From Pararhodobacter zhoushanensis (GTDB lineage: Bacteria > Pseudomonadota > Alphaproteobacteria > Rhodobacterales > Rhodobacteraceae): a stretch of 64,000 bases of DNA. A program made the position numbers and the translations under genes. Positions 37,919-48,342 of this stretch are shown one piece after another (the stretch's first letter is position 1; each line of letters starts with the position of its first letter). Below the pieces are notes generated by a model, which saw only the letters and a program-made list of their open reading frames with translations, was not told the origin of the DNA and did not search any database. The stretch lies in contig NZ_JAPDFL010000001.1 of assembly GCF_025949695.1 (NCBI RefSeq), positions 1,346,001 to 1,410,000 on the forward strand, written 5' to 3'.

Positions 37919-39022
37919 ATGAAAACGACGACCGCGCTGGCCGCGTCGGCCAGCATTCTGGCCATGATGACCACCACGCCGGGCATGGCCCAGAGCATGG
38001 ACGACCTGATTGCCGGTGCCCGTGCCGAGGGCATGCTGACCACCATCGCGCTGCCCCATGACTGGTGCGGCTATGGCGCCGTCATTGACGGTTTCCGCCA
38101 GATGTACCCGTTCCTTGAGATCAACGAGCTGAACCCGGATGCCGGTTCCGCCGACGAGCTGGAAGCGATCCGCGCCAACCGCGACAACACCGGCCCGCAA
38201 GCGCCCGACGTCATCGACGTGGGTCTGGCCTTTGGCCCGACCGCAGCCGCCGAAGGGTTGATCACGCCCTATATGGTCTCGACCTGGGACACGATCCCCG
38301 AGGGTGCGCGCGATGCCGAAGGCTATTGGTACGGCGACTACTACGGTGTGATGTCGTTCATCGTGAACACCGATCTGGTTGAAAACGTGCCGACCTCGTT
38401 CGCCGATCTGCTCAAGCCGGAATACGTGGGCCAGGTCGCGCTGGCGGGTGATCCGCGCGCCTCGAACCAGGCGATTCTGGCGGTGATGGCTGCCGGCATG
38501 GCGCAGGGTGCCGAGCCGGGCGCGGCTGCCGCCGAGGCCGGTCTTGAGTATTTCGCGCAGCTGAACGCCTCGGGCAACTTCGTGCCGGTCATCGGCCGCA
38601 CGGGCACGCTGGCGCAGGGCACCACGCCGATCCTGATCCAGTGGGATTACAACGCTCTGGCCGCCCGCGACACGCTGGCTGGCAACCCGCCGGTTGAAGT
38701 GATCGTGCCCAGCGATGCGGTTCTGGCCGGTGTCTATGTGCAAGGCATCAGCGCCTTCGCGCCGCACCCGAACGCTGCCCGCCTGTGGATGGAGTACCTC
38801 TATTCGGACGCGGGTCAGCTGGGCTGGCTGGCAGGTTATTGCCACCCGATCCGCTTTAACGATCTGGCTGCCCGCGGCGTGATCCCGCAGGACATGATGG
38901 ACGCCCTGCCGCCGGCAGAAAGCTATGCCGCCGCTGTCTTCCCGACGCTGGATCAGGTCAACGCGAACCGTGACGCCGTTGTGGCGAACTGGGACGCTGT
39001 CGTCGGCGCCAACGTCAACTGA
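37919..39022 (+). CDS. ABC transporter substrate-binding protein (spermidine/iron class)
   Basis: This 367-aa periplasmic protein has a signal peptide ending TPGMAQ. The mature part begins MDDLIAGARAEGMLTTIALPHDWCGYG, with the class pattern ADLLKPEYVGQVALAGDPRASNQAI and YSDAGQLGWLAGYCHPIRF. It belongs with the PotD/FbpA/AfuA-type binding proteins. Two cysteines (DWCGY, GYCHP) may pair. AGGAGG sits upstream. It feeds the two permeases and ATPase that follow. The ligand is unknown: phosphonate, iron and polyamine are all compatible. Confidence 0.88.
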   Translation: MKTTTALAASASILAMMTTTPGMAQSMDDLIAGARAEGMLTTIALPHDWCGYGAVIDGFRQMYPFLEINELNPDAGSADELEAIRANRDNTGPQAPDVIDVGLAFGPTAAAEGLITPYMVSTWDTIPEGARDAEGYWYGDYYGVMSFIVNTDLVENVPTSFADLLKPEYVGQVALAGDPRASNQAILAVMAAGMAQGAEPGAAAAEAGLEYFAQLNASGNFVPVIGRTGTLAQGTTPILIQWDYNALAARDTLAGNPPVEVIVPSDAVLAGVYVQGISAFAPHPNAARLWMEYLYSDAGQLGWLAGYCHPIRFNDLAARGVIPQDMMDALPPAESYAAAVFPTLDQVNANRDAVVANWDAVVGANVN

Positions 39023-39038
39023 TCGACGCCTGACAACG

Positions 39039-39062
39039 GGGCCTGCCGCCACTGGCAGGCCC
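39039..39062 (+). terminator. intercistronic hairpin after the binding protein gene
   Basis: A 9-bp perfect stem (GGGCCTGCC, loop GCCACT, GGCAGGCCC) is followed by TCCTTTCC. The position suits partial termination that favours binding protein over permeases. Confidence 0.65.
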
Positions 39063-39073
39063 TCCTTTCCCTG

Positions 39074-39107
39074 CCAAGGCCCCCTTTTTCTACCAAGGCC
39101 CCCTTTT
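39074..39107 (+). repeat. two short direct repeats before the permease gene
   Basis: A 15-base unit (CCAAGGCCCCCTTTT) occurs at 39074-39088 and 39093-39107, and a third, truncated CCAAGGA abuts the permease ATG at 39124. The unit supplies the AAGG ribosome site in its last copy. Confidence 0.5.
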
Positions 39108-39123
39108 CCACCAAGGATCGCCG

Positions 39124-39993
39124 ATGCCCGCCTCGCGCCCTGCACGCCGTCCCTTGCCGTTGACATGGCTGGGCGTGGCTCCGTTCTTCCTGTTCGTGGG
39201 TCTCTTTCTGCTGCTGCCCACGGCGTATATCGTCGTCGGCGCGTTTCGCACGCCCCAAGGCGGTTTCACCTTTGACAACATTCTGGCGCTGAACACGCCG
39301 ACGATCCTGTCGGCCTATTGGGTGTCGATCAAGATCAGCTTCTGGTCGGCGCTGATCGGCTGTGTCGTCGGTTTTGCCATCGCCGCCGCGCTGACGGTCG
39401 GGGGCTTGCCGCGCTCGGTCCGCAACCCGATGATGACCTTCTCGGGCGTTGCGTCGAACTTTGCCGGTGTGCCGCTGGCCTTCGCCTTTATTGCGACCAT
39501 CGGCCCGGCTGGGATCATCACGCTGTACCTGCGCAGCGAATTCGGCATCAACCTGCGTCTGATGGGCTTCAACCTGCTCTCGACGCTGGGTCTGGTGATC
39601 ACGTACCTGTTCTTCCAGATCCCGCTGATGATCCTGATCATCACCCCCGCACTGGACGGTCTGAAACGCGAATGGCGCGAGGCTGCGGCGATTTTGGGCG
39701 CAACCGGCCTGCAATACTGGCGCATGGTGGCGTTCCCGATCCTGTTTCCGTCGATCCTGGGCACCATGGCGCTGCTCTTTGCCAATGCCTTTGGCGCGGT
39801 GGCGACGGCGATTGCCCTGACCGGCCCCTCGCTGAACATCGCGCCGATCCTTCTGTACGCGCAGATCCGGGGTGACGTGCTGGGCTCGCCCAACCTTGGC
39901 TACGCGCTGGCCTTCGGGATGATCGTCATCACCGGCCTTGCCAATGCGCTCTACATCGTGCTGCGCGCGCGCTCGGAAAGGTGGCTGAAATGA
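39124..39993 (+). CDS. ABC transporter permease (inner membrane, first)
   Basis: This 289-aa permease has six hydrophobic segments and the BPD_transp_1 EAA-type loop (EWREAAAILGATGLQYWRMVAFPIL). A polar start (MPASRPARRPLPLTW) leads into the first helix. It overlaps the second permease by ATGA, consistent with a heterodimeric channel for the 37919 binding protein. The substrate is unknown. Confidence 0.9.
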   Translation: MPASRPARRPLPLTWLGVAPFFLFVGLFLLLPTAYIVVGAFRTPQGGFTFDNILALNTPTILSAYWVSIKISFWSALIGCVVGFAIAAALTVGGLPRSVRNPMMTFSGVASNFAGVPLAFAFIATIGPAGIITLYLRSEFGINLRLMGFNLLSTLGLVITYLFFQIPLMILIITPALDGLKREWREAAAILGATGLQYWRMVAFPILFPSILGTMALLFANAFGAVATAIALTGPSLNIAPILLYAQIRGDVLGSPNLGYALAFGMIVITGLANALYIVLRARSERWLK

Positions 39994-40771
39994 CCAAGTT
40001 CTGGTCCTGGGGCGCGCTGCTTTTCGGCGTGTTGTTCTTCCTGATGCCGCTCTACGGCATGACCGAATTCTCGCTGAAGATGCGGCGCGGCGAATATTCG
40101 TTCGATGCCTATACGGCGGTGATCAACAACCCGCAGTTTCAGGCGACGTTTTCCTATTCGGTGATCATGGCGCTGGTGACGATCGCCTTTGGCGTGCTGC
40201 TGGTCGTGCCGACCGCGTTCTGGGTGCGGCTCAAGATGCCGTGGCTGCGGCCGTGGGTCGAATTCATCACGCTGTTGCCGCTGGTCATCCCGTCCATTGT
40301 CGTCGTTTTCGGCTATATCCGGCTGTACAACACCTCCAGCTGGCTGCCGCTGACGGGCACGGCGCTGGGCACCAACATCCTGCTGATGTTCGGCTATACC
40401 GTGCTGGCGCTGCCGTATATGTACCGCGCCGTGGATACCGGATTGCGCACCATCGACGTCGCCACCCTGACCGAAGCCGCGCAATCTCTGGGCGCGGGCT
40501 GGGCGACGATCATCGTCCGGGTGATCCTGCCCAATGTGCTGGGTGCGGTGCTGTCGGGGGCCTTTCTGACCTTCGCCATCGTGATCGGTGAATTCACCAT
40601 GGCGGCACTTCTGGACCGCCCCGCCTTTGGGCCTTTCATGCAGCTTTTGGGCGCCAACCGCGCCTATGAACCCGCAGCACTTGCGGTGATCGCCTTCGGC
40701 ATCACCTGGGCCTGCATGGGGTTGATCCAGCTGGTCACCCGCTTTTCCAAACATAACAGACTGGCACGCTG

Positions 40772-40772
<1 letters not shown>
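39990..40772 (+). CDS. ABC transporter permease (inner membrane, second)
   Basis: This 260-aa permease has six helices and the EAA loop (TLTEAAQSLGAGWATIIVRVILP). I chose ATG 39990, which overlaps the preceding stop (ATGA), over a GTG three codons earlier. The stop TGA at 40770 overlaps the ATPase ATG at 40772. It is the second half of the importer. Confidence 0.9.
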
Positions 40773-41847
<1,075 letters not shown>

Positions 41848-41877
41848 CCCCTGGCAGGCTTGCCCGTGAGTCAGGTT

Positions 41878-41911
41878 TTGACATTAATGGACGGATCGGT
41901 CTATTAATGTC
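41878..41911. promoter_or_regulatory. AcuR operator/promoter for acuR-acuI-dddL
   Basis: A near-perfect palindrome spans 41880-41911. The arms GACATTAAT and ATTAATGTC match exactly, and the symmetry extends inward four more bases with one mismatch. TTGACA at 41878-41883 and TATTAA at 41902-41907 (spacer 18) give a promoter embedded in it. The predicted start of transcription falls at the ATG of acuR (41914), so the mRNA may be leaderless. This fits autorepression by a TetR-type AcuR. The sequence is seen; binding is inferred. Confidence 0.82.
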
Positions 41912-41913
41912 GG

Positions 41914-42582
41914 ATGACGGTCAATCACGCCCCCATCCCTGAACCCAAACGCCGGGGCCGCCCCAAGGCCGATCCGGCAACGTCTGACACGCGGGCGCGG
42001 CTTTTGCGCACCGGGATGATCCATCTGACCGAACGCGGCTATGCCGCGACGGGGGTGGACGAGATCCTCGCAAACGCTGGCGTGCCCAAGGGCAGCTTTT
42101 ACCATCACTTCGGCTCAAAATCCGCGTTCGGCGCGGCGTTGATCGACGCGTATCACCTCTATTTCGTCGCCAGACTGACCCGCGCGCTGGACGACATCGG
42201 CCTGTCCCCGCTCGACCGCCTGCGCCGCTTCACCAAGGATGCCGAGGCCGGCATGGCCCGGCACGGCTTCACGCGCGGTTGTCTGATCGGCAATCTGGGG
42301 CAGGAAATGGGCGCGCTGCCTGAAGAGTTCCGTGCCCGGCTGATCGAGGTGCTGGCCGACTGGCAAGCGCGCACCGCCGCCTGTCTGCGCGCCGCCCAAG
42401 ACGCGGGCGCGCTGAAACCCGGCCTGAACCCCGATGCGCTGGCCGCCCTGTTCTGGACCGGATGGGAGGGGGCCGTGCTGCGCGCCAAGCTGGAACGCAG
42501 GCCAGACCCGCTGCACCACTTCGCCGACACTTTCTTTGATCTTATCGCAACCGAGAGGCCCTCATGTTCGACGCCATCCTGA
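41914..42582 (+). CDS. acuR: TetR family regulator AcuR (DMSP/acrylate responsive)
   Basis: This 222-aa repressor has an N-terminal tail [24 protein letters not shown] ([30 protein letters not shown]), and [26 protein letters not shown] in the effector domain, which closely resembles AcuR of Rhodobacter. AcuR releases DNA when acrylate is present. No ribosome site precedes ATG 41914, which lies three bases after the operator. Gene order acuR-acuI-dddL is that of R. sphaeroides. The 3' end overlaps acuI by 19 bases. Confidence 0.93.
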   Translation: MTVNHAPIPEPKRRGRPKADPATSDTRARLLRTGMIHLTERGYAATGVDEILANAGVPKGSFYHHFGSKSAFGAALIDAYHLYFVARLTRALDDIGLSPLDRLRRFTKDAEAGMARHGFTRGCLIGNLGQEMGALPEEFRARLIEVLADWQARTAACLRAAQDAGALKPGLNPDALAALFWTGWEGAVLRAKLERRPDPLHHFADTFFDLIATERPSCSTPS

Positions 42583-43556
42583 TCGATAAAACCGGCGACG
42601 CGCAAACCGTGTCGCAAACCACCGTGTCCGAGGGCGATCTGCCCGAGGGCGACGTGCTCATCGACGTTGCCTATTCGACGCTGAACTACAAGGACGCGCT
42701 GGCGATCACCGGGGCTGCCCCTGTGGTGCGCCGTTTCCCGATGGTCCCCGGCATCGACTTTTCCGGCATCGTGCGTGAAAGCAGCCACCCCGATTATGCC
42801 CCCGGCGACGCGGTCATCCTGAACGGCTGGGGCGTCGGTGAAACCCATTGGGGCGGCTTGGGCAAGGTAGCGCGGGTCAAGGGCGGCTGGCTGGTGCCGC
42901 TGCCCAAGGGGATCTCCTTGCGGCAGGCCATGGGGATCGGCACGGCGGGCTATACGGCGATGCTGTGTGTGATGGCGCTGGCGCAGCAGGGCATCACTCC
43001 GGAGATGGGCGAGATCGCCGTGACCGGTGCCGCCGGGGGTGTCGGCTCGGTGGCGACGGCGCTGCTGGCCTCGCGCGGCTATGATGTGGCGGCGGTCACA
43101 GGCCGCGCGTCGGAAGGTGACTATCTCAAAGACCTTGGTGCGAAAACCATTGTGGACCGGGCCGAGCTGTCGGGCAAACCCCGCGCGCTGGGCAAAGAGC
43201 GTTTTGCGGGTGGCGTCGATGTGGCGGGAAGCATTGTGCTGGCCAATCTTCTGTCGATGACCCGCTATGGCGGCGCGGTGGCGGCCTGCGGTCTGGCGGC
43301 GGGGATGGATCTGCCCGCCTCGGTCGCGCCGTTCATCCTGCGCGGCGTCACCTTGGTCGGCGTCGATAGCGTCATGTGCCCGGCGGCGAAGCGGCGTGAG
43401 GCTTGGCTGCTGCTGGCCAAGGAGCTGGATCTGGCCAAACTGGACGCGCTGTGTGTCGAGCTGCCCTTCGATCAGGTGATCGCAACCGCGCCGAAGTTTC
43501 TGGCCGGGCAGGTGCGGGGCCGGGTCATCGTGCCCGTCTCGCCCGACCTGGGCTGA
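42564..43556 (+). CDS. acuI: acrylyl-CoA reductase (NADPH) AcuI
   Basis: This 330-aa medium-chain reductase of the YhdH/AcuI subgroup has [30 protein letters not shown], the [21 protein letters not shown] nucleotide fold and [16 protein letters not shown]. It reduces acrylyl-CoA to propionyl-CoA, the detoxifying step after DMSP cleavage. GAGAGG precedes ATG 42564, which overlaps acuR. dddL follows 9 bases later. Confidence 0.95.
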   Translation: MFDAILIDKTGDAQTVSQTTVSEGDLPEGDVLIDVAYSTLNYKDALAITGAAPVVRRFPMVPGIDFSGIVRESSHPDYAPGDAVILNGWGVGETHWGGLGKVARVKGGWLVPLPKGISLRQAMGIGTAGYTAMLCVMALAQQGITPEMGEIAVTGAAGGVGSVATALLASRGYDVAAVTGRASEGDYLKDLGAKTIVDRAELSGKPRALGKERFAGGVDVAGSIVLANLLSMTRYGGAVAACGLAAGMDLPASVAPFILRGVTLVGVDSVMCPAAKRREAWLLLAKELDLAKLDALCVELPFDQVIATAPKFLAGQVRGRVIVPVSPDLG

Positions 43557-43565
43557 GCGCGCGCC

Positions 43566-44249
43566 ATGTCCGAGACCGAGAGCCGGCTGTTCGACCACCC
43601 CTCATGGCTGTATCTGCTGCGCGAGTTTGATACGCTCTACCGGCACGGCTCGGCCGGGGGCAGCCGGTTGATCCGGGCGCATCGCAAGCGGGTGCGCGAT
43701 ACGCTTTCGATGGTGATCGATGCGAACCCCGCAATCACCCTGCGCGCGCCTGAGGTGAAGCCGGTCACCGCCCATCTGCCCCGTGCGCTGGATCTGGGCG
43801 AGCGGGGCGTTGTCGGCAGCATGGCCCGCGCGCTGTCGCGGGTCGCGCCGCTGCTCACGTGGGAATACGGCTACGAGAAGGTGCCCAAGGCGCTGGCTCA
43901 GAAATACGCCTATTGCGAGGTTCTGGGACCGCGCGGTCCGGTCCGCTCGGACCGGCTGGTGCTGGGCTTTGTGCTATTCGCGCCTCGAACCACCTATCCG
44001 CAGCACAGTCATCAGGAGATCGAGGAAAGCTATATCTCAATCGCCGGGGCGTGGTCCGAGAATGACACGGCGGTGCATGCGCCCGGCTCGCTGATCCTCA
44101 ACCGCCCGGATCATGAGCACCGCATCACCACCGCCGATCTGGACCCCTGCCTGCTGGCCTACGCCTGGGTCGGACCCGAGGAGCGCCTGAGCGCGCCGGG
44201 CATGAAGCTGAGCGCCAGCCGCAAGCAGCGCATGAGCGAAGGGATCTGA
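43566..44249 (+). CDS. dddL: DMSP lyase DddL
   Basis: This 227-aa cupin-type enzyme cleaves dimethylsulfoniopropionate to dimethyl sulfide and acrylate. The opening FDHPSWLYLLREFDTLYRHGSAGGSR and LTWEYGYEKVPKALAQKYAYCEVLGP are DddL hallmarks. The cupin metal site is visible as YPQHSHQEIEESY with two His and Glu, and PDHEHRI with a further His. The order acuR-acuI-dddL matches the R. sphaeroides operon. The enzyme lacks an export signal, as expected for a cytoplasmic or membrane-associated lyase. Confidence 0.93.
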   Translation: MSETESRLFDHPSWLYLLREFDTLYRHGSAGGSRLIRAHRKRVRDTLSMVIDANPAITLRAPEVKPVTAHLPRALDLGERGVVGSMARALSRVAPLLTWEYGYEKVPKALAQKYAYCEVLGPRGPVRSDRLVLGFVLFAPRTTYPQHSHQEIEESYISIAGAWSENDTAVHAPGSLILNRPDHEHRITTADLDPCLLAYAWVGPEERLSAPGMKLSASRKQRMSEGI

Positions 44250-44260
44250 GCGGGCAGGGG

Positions 44261-44279
44261 TGCCGCATAAGGCGGCACT
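44261..44279 (+). terminator. hairpin after dddL
   Basis: A 7-bp stem (GTGCCGC, loop ATAAG, GCGGCAC) lies 12 bases after the dddL stop. No T-run follows, so termination is uncertain. Confidence 0.45.
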
Positions 44280-44348
44280 CGGGCCCCGCATCGGCGCTAA
44301 ACGGCCCGGCCGCCTTGCATCTGGGCACCCGGGCCCTACACTTGACCC

Positions 44349-46004
44349 ATGTTGACACAAATGAATGAACCCGCCGGGCTTGTGAAAGCTCAGGACCGGG
44401 ATTGGTGGCGCGGTGCGGTAATTTACCAGATTTACCCCCGCAGTTTTCAGGACTCGAACGGCGACGGGATCGGCGATCTGGCCGGGATCATCCAGCGCCT
44501 GCCGCATATCGCCGAATTGGGCGTCGATGCGATCTGGATCAGCCCGTTCTTCCGCTCGCCCATGGTCGATTTCGGCTATGACGTCAGCGATTACCGCGAT
44601 GTGGATCAGATTTTCGGCACGCTGGGCGATTTCGACGCGCTGATCGAGCGTGCGCATCAGTTGGGGCTGAAGGTGCTGATCGACCTCGTGCTCAGCCACA
44701 CGTCGGAGCAGCACGCGTGGTTCCGCGAAAGCCGCTCTGGCCCGGATAACGCCAAGTCCGACTGGTATGTCTGGGCCGATGCCAAGCCCGACGGGACGCA
44801 GCCGAACAACTGGCTGTCGATCTTTGGCGGCCCGGCCTGGGAATGGTCGACCGAGCGGCAGCAATACTATCTGCACAATTTCCTCGTCGAACAGCCCGAT
44901 CTCAACTTGCACAATCCCGATGTTCAGGACGAGTTGCTGAACATCGTGCGTTTCTGGCTGGATCGCGGGGTTGACGGATTCCGGCTGGACACGGTGAACC
45001 TGTATTTCCACGATCCCGAGTTGCGCAATAATCCGGTTTTGCCGATTGGCGAGCGTAACGAGATCCTGACGCCCAGCGTCAATCCCTACAACTGGCAAGA
45101 CCACCTCTACGACAAGAACCGCCCCGAGAATCTGGCGTTTCTCAAACGGTTGCGCGCGGTTCTGGATGAGTATCCGGCAACGACCAGCGTCGGCGAAGTG
45201 TCGGATGCGCAGCGCGGGCTGGCGATCCAGTCGCAGTACACGTCCGGCGACGATATGTTGCATATGTGCTATGACTTCGCCTTTCTGTCGGGCACCTACC
45301 CTAGCGGCGACCGAGTGGCGGATGTGCTCGACACCTTTGGCGAACTGGGGCCGGAAAGCTGGGCCTGCTGGGCTTTTTCCAACCATGACGTGATGCGCCA
45401 CATCTCGCGCTGGGAGTTGCCCAAACCCGCCGCGCGCACCTTTGCCGCGCTCTTGCTCAGCCTGCGCGGCAGCGTGTGTCTGTATCAGGGCGAGGAGTTG
45501 GGGCTGAGTGAGGCCTATGTTCCCTTCGAGGAACTGCAAGACCCCTACGGCATCCGCTTCTGGCCCAAGTACCACGGGCGCGACGGCTGCCGCACGCCGA
45601 TCCCTTGGGTGCATGACGGGGTGAACGGCGGGTTCTCGACGGCGAAGCCGTGGTTGCCGCTGCCGGTCGATCATCTGGAACACGCTGTTGCCCGCCAGAC
45701 CGAGGATTGGGACAGCATGCTGCGGTTCTATCGCAAGATGATCGGCTATCGCCAAAGCCGCGAGGCACTGCGCACCGGGTCTTTCGAGGTGATCGAGCGG
45801 CGGCCCGAGCTGCTCAGCTTTATCCGCCGGTCCGGCAACGAGACGCTGTTCTGCGCCTTTGCACTCAGCGACGAGCCGCAGGCGATCAGCCTGCCGCCGG
45901 GCCGGTGGCAGGCCGACGACAGCGCGCCGTTCCGTGCAACGCTGCTGGGCCCCGAGCGGGTGCTGGAGCCGTGGCAGGTGGTGTATGCGCTGAAGATAGA
46001 CTGA
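44349..46004 (+). CDS. GH13 alpha-glucosidase (oligo-1,6-glucosidase type)
   Basis: This 551-aa cytoplasmic GH13 has region I VLSHTSEQHAWF, nucleophile Asp in GVDGFRLDTVN, acid/base Glu in TTSVGEVSD and the third Asp in FSNHDVMRH. The N-terminal DWWRGAVIYQIYPRSFQDSNGDGIGDLAG is typical of alpha-glucosidases/AglA. No signal peptide is seen, so it acts on imported or internal sugars. It converges with ggpS across a shared terminator. Hydrolysis of a glucosylglycerol-like or disaccharide solute is possible but unproven. Confidence 0.9.
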   Translation: MLTQMNEPAGLVKAQDRDWWRGAVIYQIYPRSFQDSNGDGIGDLAGIIQRLPHIAELGVDAIWISPFFRSPMVDFGYDVSDYRDVDQIFGTLGDFDALIERAHQLGLKVLIDLVLSHTSEQHAWFRESRSGPDNAKSDWYVWADAKPDGTQPNNWLSIFGGPAWEWSTERQQYYLHNFLVEQPDLNLHNPDVQDELLNIVRFWLDRGVDGFRLDTVNLYFHDPELRNNPVLPIGERNEILTPSVNPYNWQDHLYDKNRPENLAFLKRLRAVLDEYPATTSVGEVSDAQRGLAIQSQYTSGDDMLHMCYDFAFLSGTYPSGDRVADVLDTFGELGPESWACWAFSNHDVMRHISRWELPKPAARTFAALLLSLRGSVCLYQGEELGLSEAYVPFEELQDPYGIRFWPKYHGRDGCRTPIPWVHDGVNGGFSTAKPWLPLPVDHLEHAVARQTEDWDSMLRFYRKMIGYRQSREALRTGSFEVIERRPELLSFIRRSGNETLFCAFALSDEPQAISLPPGRWQADDSAPFRATLLGPERVLEPWQVVYALKID

Positions 46005-46009
46005 AGAAA

Positions 46010-46034
46010 GGGCGCGTTCGGTCAGAACGCGCCC
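46010..46034. terminator. bidirectional intrinsic terminator between GH13 gene and ggpS
   Basis: A 10-bp perfect stem (GGGCGCGTTC, 5-base loop, GAACGCGCCC) lies between the two convergent stops. On the minus strand it is followed by TTTCTTC, giving a good leftward terminator. On the plus strand the tail is AACTCTT, which is weaker. Confidence 0.8.
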
Positions 46035-46039
46035 AACTC

Positions 46040-47550
46040 TTATGCGGCGGTTTGCGCGTCGGCGGCGCGGGCGCGCCCCCGGCGTGGTCATGGCTGTCGC
46101 GCACCGCGTTGCCCCAGGCCTTGACGTCATAGGTGCGCACCGTTTCGCGCAACTGGCGCATGCGCGACACCCGCTCGTCGACCGGCATGGTCAGCGCGTG
46201 CAGGATCGCCGTGTCCATCGAGCGGTTCGAGAACGGGTTGGTGATCACCGCCTGATGCAGCTCGACCGCAGCCCCAGCGAATTCCGACAGCACCAGAACC
46301 CCGTCGTCATCAGTCCGCGCGGCGACGAATTCCTTGCACACAAGGTTCATGCCATCGGCCAGCGGGGTGATCCATGCCACATCGGCGGCCCGGTAATAGG
46401 ACACCAGTTCCTCGAACGGAATCGCCTGCGAGATCAGCGCGACAGGCTGCCAGTCCAGTCGCCCGAAACGGCCATTGATCTGGCCCGCCGACTGCTCGAT
46501 CTCGCCCTGAATGTCCGAATAGATCGTCATGTTCTTGTTGGCACTGACCGACACATGCATCAGGCGAACCTTGCCGTGCAGCTCAGGGTGCGCCTCAAGC
46601 AGGCGGCCAAAGCTGGCCAGCTGTTCGACGCCGCCCTTGGTGTAATCCGTGCGGCCCACCGACAGGATCAGCTGCGCCTCGCCCAGATCTTCGCGGATTT
46701 CCTTGACGCGGGTATCGGTCTCGGGCCGGCGCGCGCGCTCTTCGATGAAGCCGACATCCACGCCAACCGGCGTGACGCTCAGCGTGACCTGACGCCCGTC
46801 ATAGCTGAGCGCCTTGGGCACGCCACGTTCGGACAGCGCGGTGCCGTCGGAATACAGATGCGGCGGCACCGGCGCGCGGGCGGCGACGACAACGTCGCAC
46901 AGGCTGCGTGCGACCGAGGCGAAGTTTTCCGCGTAACGCGGGATGTGGAAGCCCACATCGTCGCAGGCCAGCAGGCTTTCAACGATCTCGCGCCGCCATG
47001 GCAGCACGTTGAACATATCCGCCGCCGGGAAGGGCGTGTGGTGGAAGAAGGCGATGCGCACATCGGGGCGCAGTTTGCGCAGATAGCCCGGCACCAGCCA
47101 CAGGTTGTAGTCATGCACCCAGACCAGCGCCCCATGCGCCGCTTCGCGCGCGGCGGCTTCGGCAAAGGCCCAGTTCACTTCGCGGAAATTGGGCCATTCA
47201 ACCCGGTCGTAGTTATACTTTTCCTTGAAGCTGTGCAGGATCGGCCAGAACGCCTCTTTCGAGGTGACATGGTAGAACTCGCGCACCTGAGCGGCAGACA
47301 GCGGCAGCCGGGTGACCGAGTAGGTGCCGAAATCATCGGTGATCTCGATCACCGGCTCGAAGTCCGGGTTGGCCGGATCTTCGGCCAGCTTCCACGCCAC
47401 CCAAGACCCGCGATCAACCGCGCCGAAGAAACTTTTCAGCGTGGGCACGATCCCGTTGGGGCTTTTGTTCTCGCGCAGGACGATCTTGCCGTCAACTTCA
47501 ACCTCTTCATAGGGTTGTCGATGATAGACGATGACCAGATCTGACGGCAT
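46040..47550 (-). CDS. ggpS: glucosylglycerol-phosphate synthase GgpS (3' end apparently frameshifted)
   Basis: This GT20 retaining transferase of about 500 aa joins glucose from a nucleotide sugar to glycerol-3-phosphate. Similarity to cyanobacterial GgpS is extensive: [20 protein letters not shown]-like [48 protein letters not shown] and [14 protein letters not shown]. After [14 protein letters not shown] the uncorrected frame runs across the terminator into the GH13 gene. Adding one base to the C5 run 46076-46080 gives [14 protein letters not shown] and a TAA at 46042-46040, just before the terminator. Start 47550 is unambiguous by family. The donor (ADP- or UDP-glucose) is unknown. Confidence 0.88.
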
Positions 47551-47559
47551 GATGACCTC

Positions 47560-48342
47560 CTATGCTGCGGCTAAGCTGATGAAATTCTTGGCGATGATGG
47601 CTTCTGCGATGCCGCCTGCGCCGTGAGCTTCGGCGATATGGACATGGTCCAGACCGGCCAGCTTGTCCAAGAGCCCCTGTTCGGAATTCCCCACTGCAAC
47701 GGCTGGAAGACCCAGCGACAGCATGGACAGATCGTTGAGCGTGTCACCGGCAACCAGACAGCGGCGGGTGTCGATTTCCAGATAGGTCAGCAGGCGCAGC
47801 AGCGACGGACCCTTGCTCACACCCTTGGGCAGAACGTCGAAGAAACGGTTGTCGGAAACCAGCGCGTCGAGGCCCATCTCGGCCACGATATCCAACGCGC
47901 GGGTATCGAACAATTCGGGGTCCATGTCATAGCTGAGCCGGTAGCGGAAACCGGTGGATTGCAGCGACAGGCCGGCAAGGCCTTGCAGCGCCACTTGCGC
48001 GCGGGGGCCGGTGTTGACCCAGGCGGCCTCGATCTCGCGTTCCAGCTCAAGGATCGGGGCGACGAAGTTGTTGTCGTCGAACTCGGCGATCGTGGTGCCG
48101 ACATCACCGATGACATAATCCGGCTTGGGCACTTCACCCGAGCGCGTCAGGTCGCGCACAAATTTGGGGTCGCGGCCGGTGACGAAGATCAGGCCGACCT
48201 GATGGCGGTTCTCTTCGATCCAGCGATAGAGACCGGCGCGGGCATTGTCATTGCCGCCCAGAAACGTTCCGTCGAGATCGGTTGCGAGGACCAGCTGCTT
48301 TTGCGAGATGGCGCGGGGTTGAACGGCGGGAATGATGTTCAT
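47560..48342 (-). CDS. HAD-IIB phosphatase, probable glucosylglycerol-phosphate phosphatase
   Basis: This 260-aa HAD hydrolase has motif I VLATDLDGTFLGGND, motif II FVTGRDPKF and motif IV VAGDTLNDLSML. It resembles sucrose-6-phosphate-phosphatase-like HAD-IIB proteins. It lies between gpsA and ggpS, with a 4-base overlap with gpsA and 9 bases before ggpS. The inferred role is removing the phosphate from glucosylglycerol-3-phosphate to give glucosylglycerol. Cyanobacterial GgpP performs this step; sequence alone does not fix the substrate. Confidence 0.8.
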   Translation of the reverse strand: MNIIPAVQPRAISQKQLVLATDLDGTFLGGNDNARAGLYRWIEENRHQVGLIFVTGRDPKFVRDLTRSGEVPKPDYVIGDVGTTIAEFDDNNFVAPILELEREIEAAWVNTGPRAQVALQGLAGLSLQSTGFRYRLSYDMDPELFDTRALDIVAEMGLDALVSDNRFFDVLPKGVSKGPSLLRLLTYLEIDTRRCLVAGDTLNDLSMLSLGLPAVAVGNSEQGLLDKLAGLDHVHIAEAHGAGGIAEAIIAKNFISLAAA

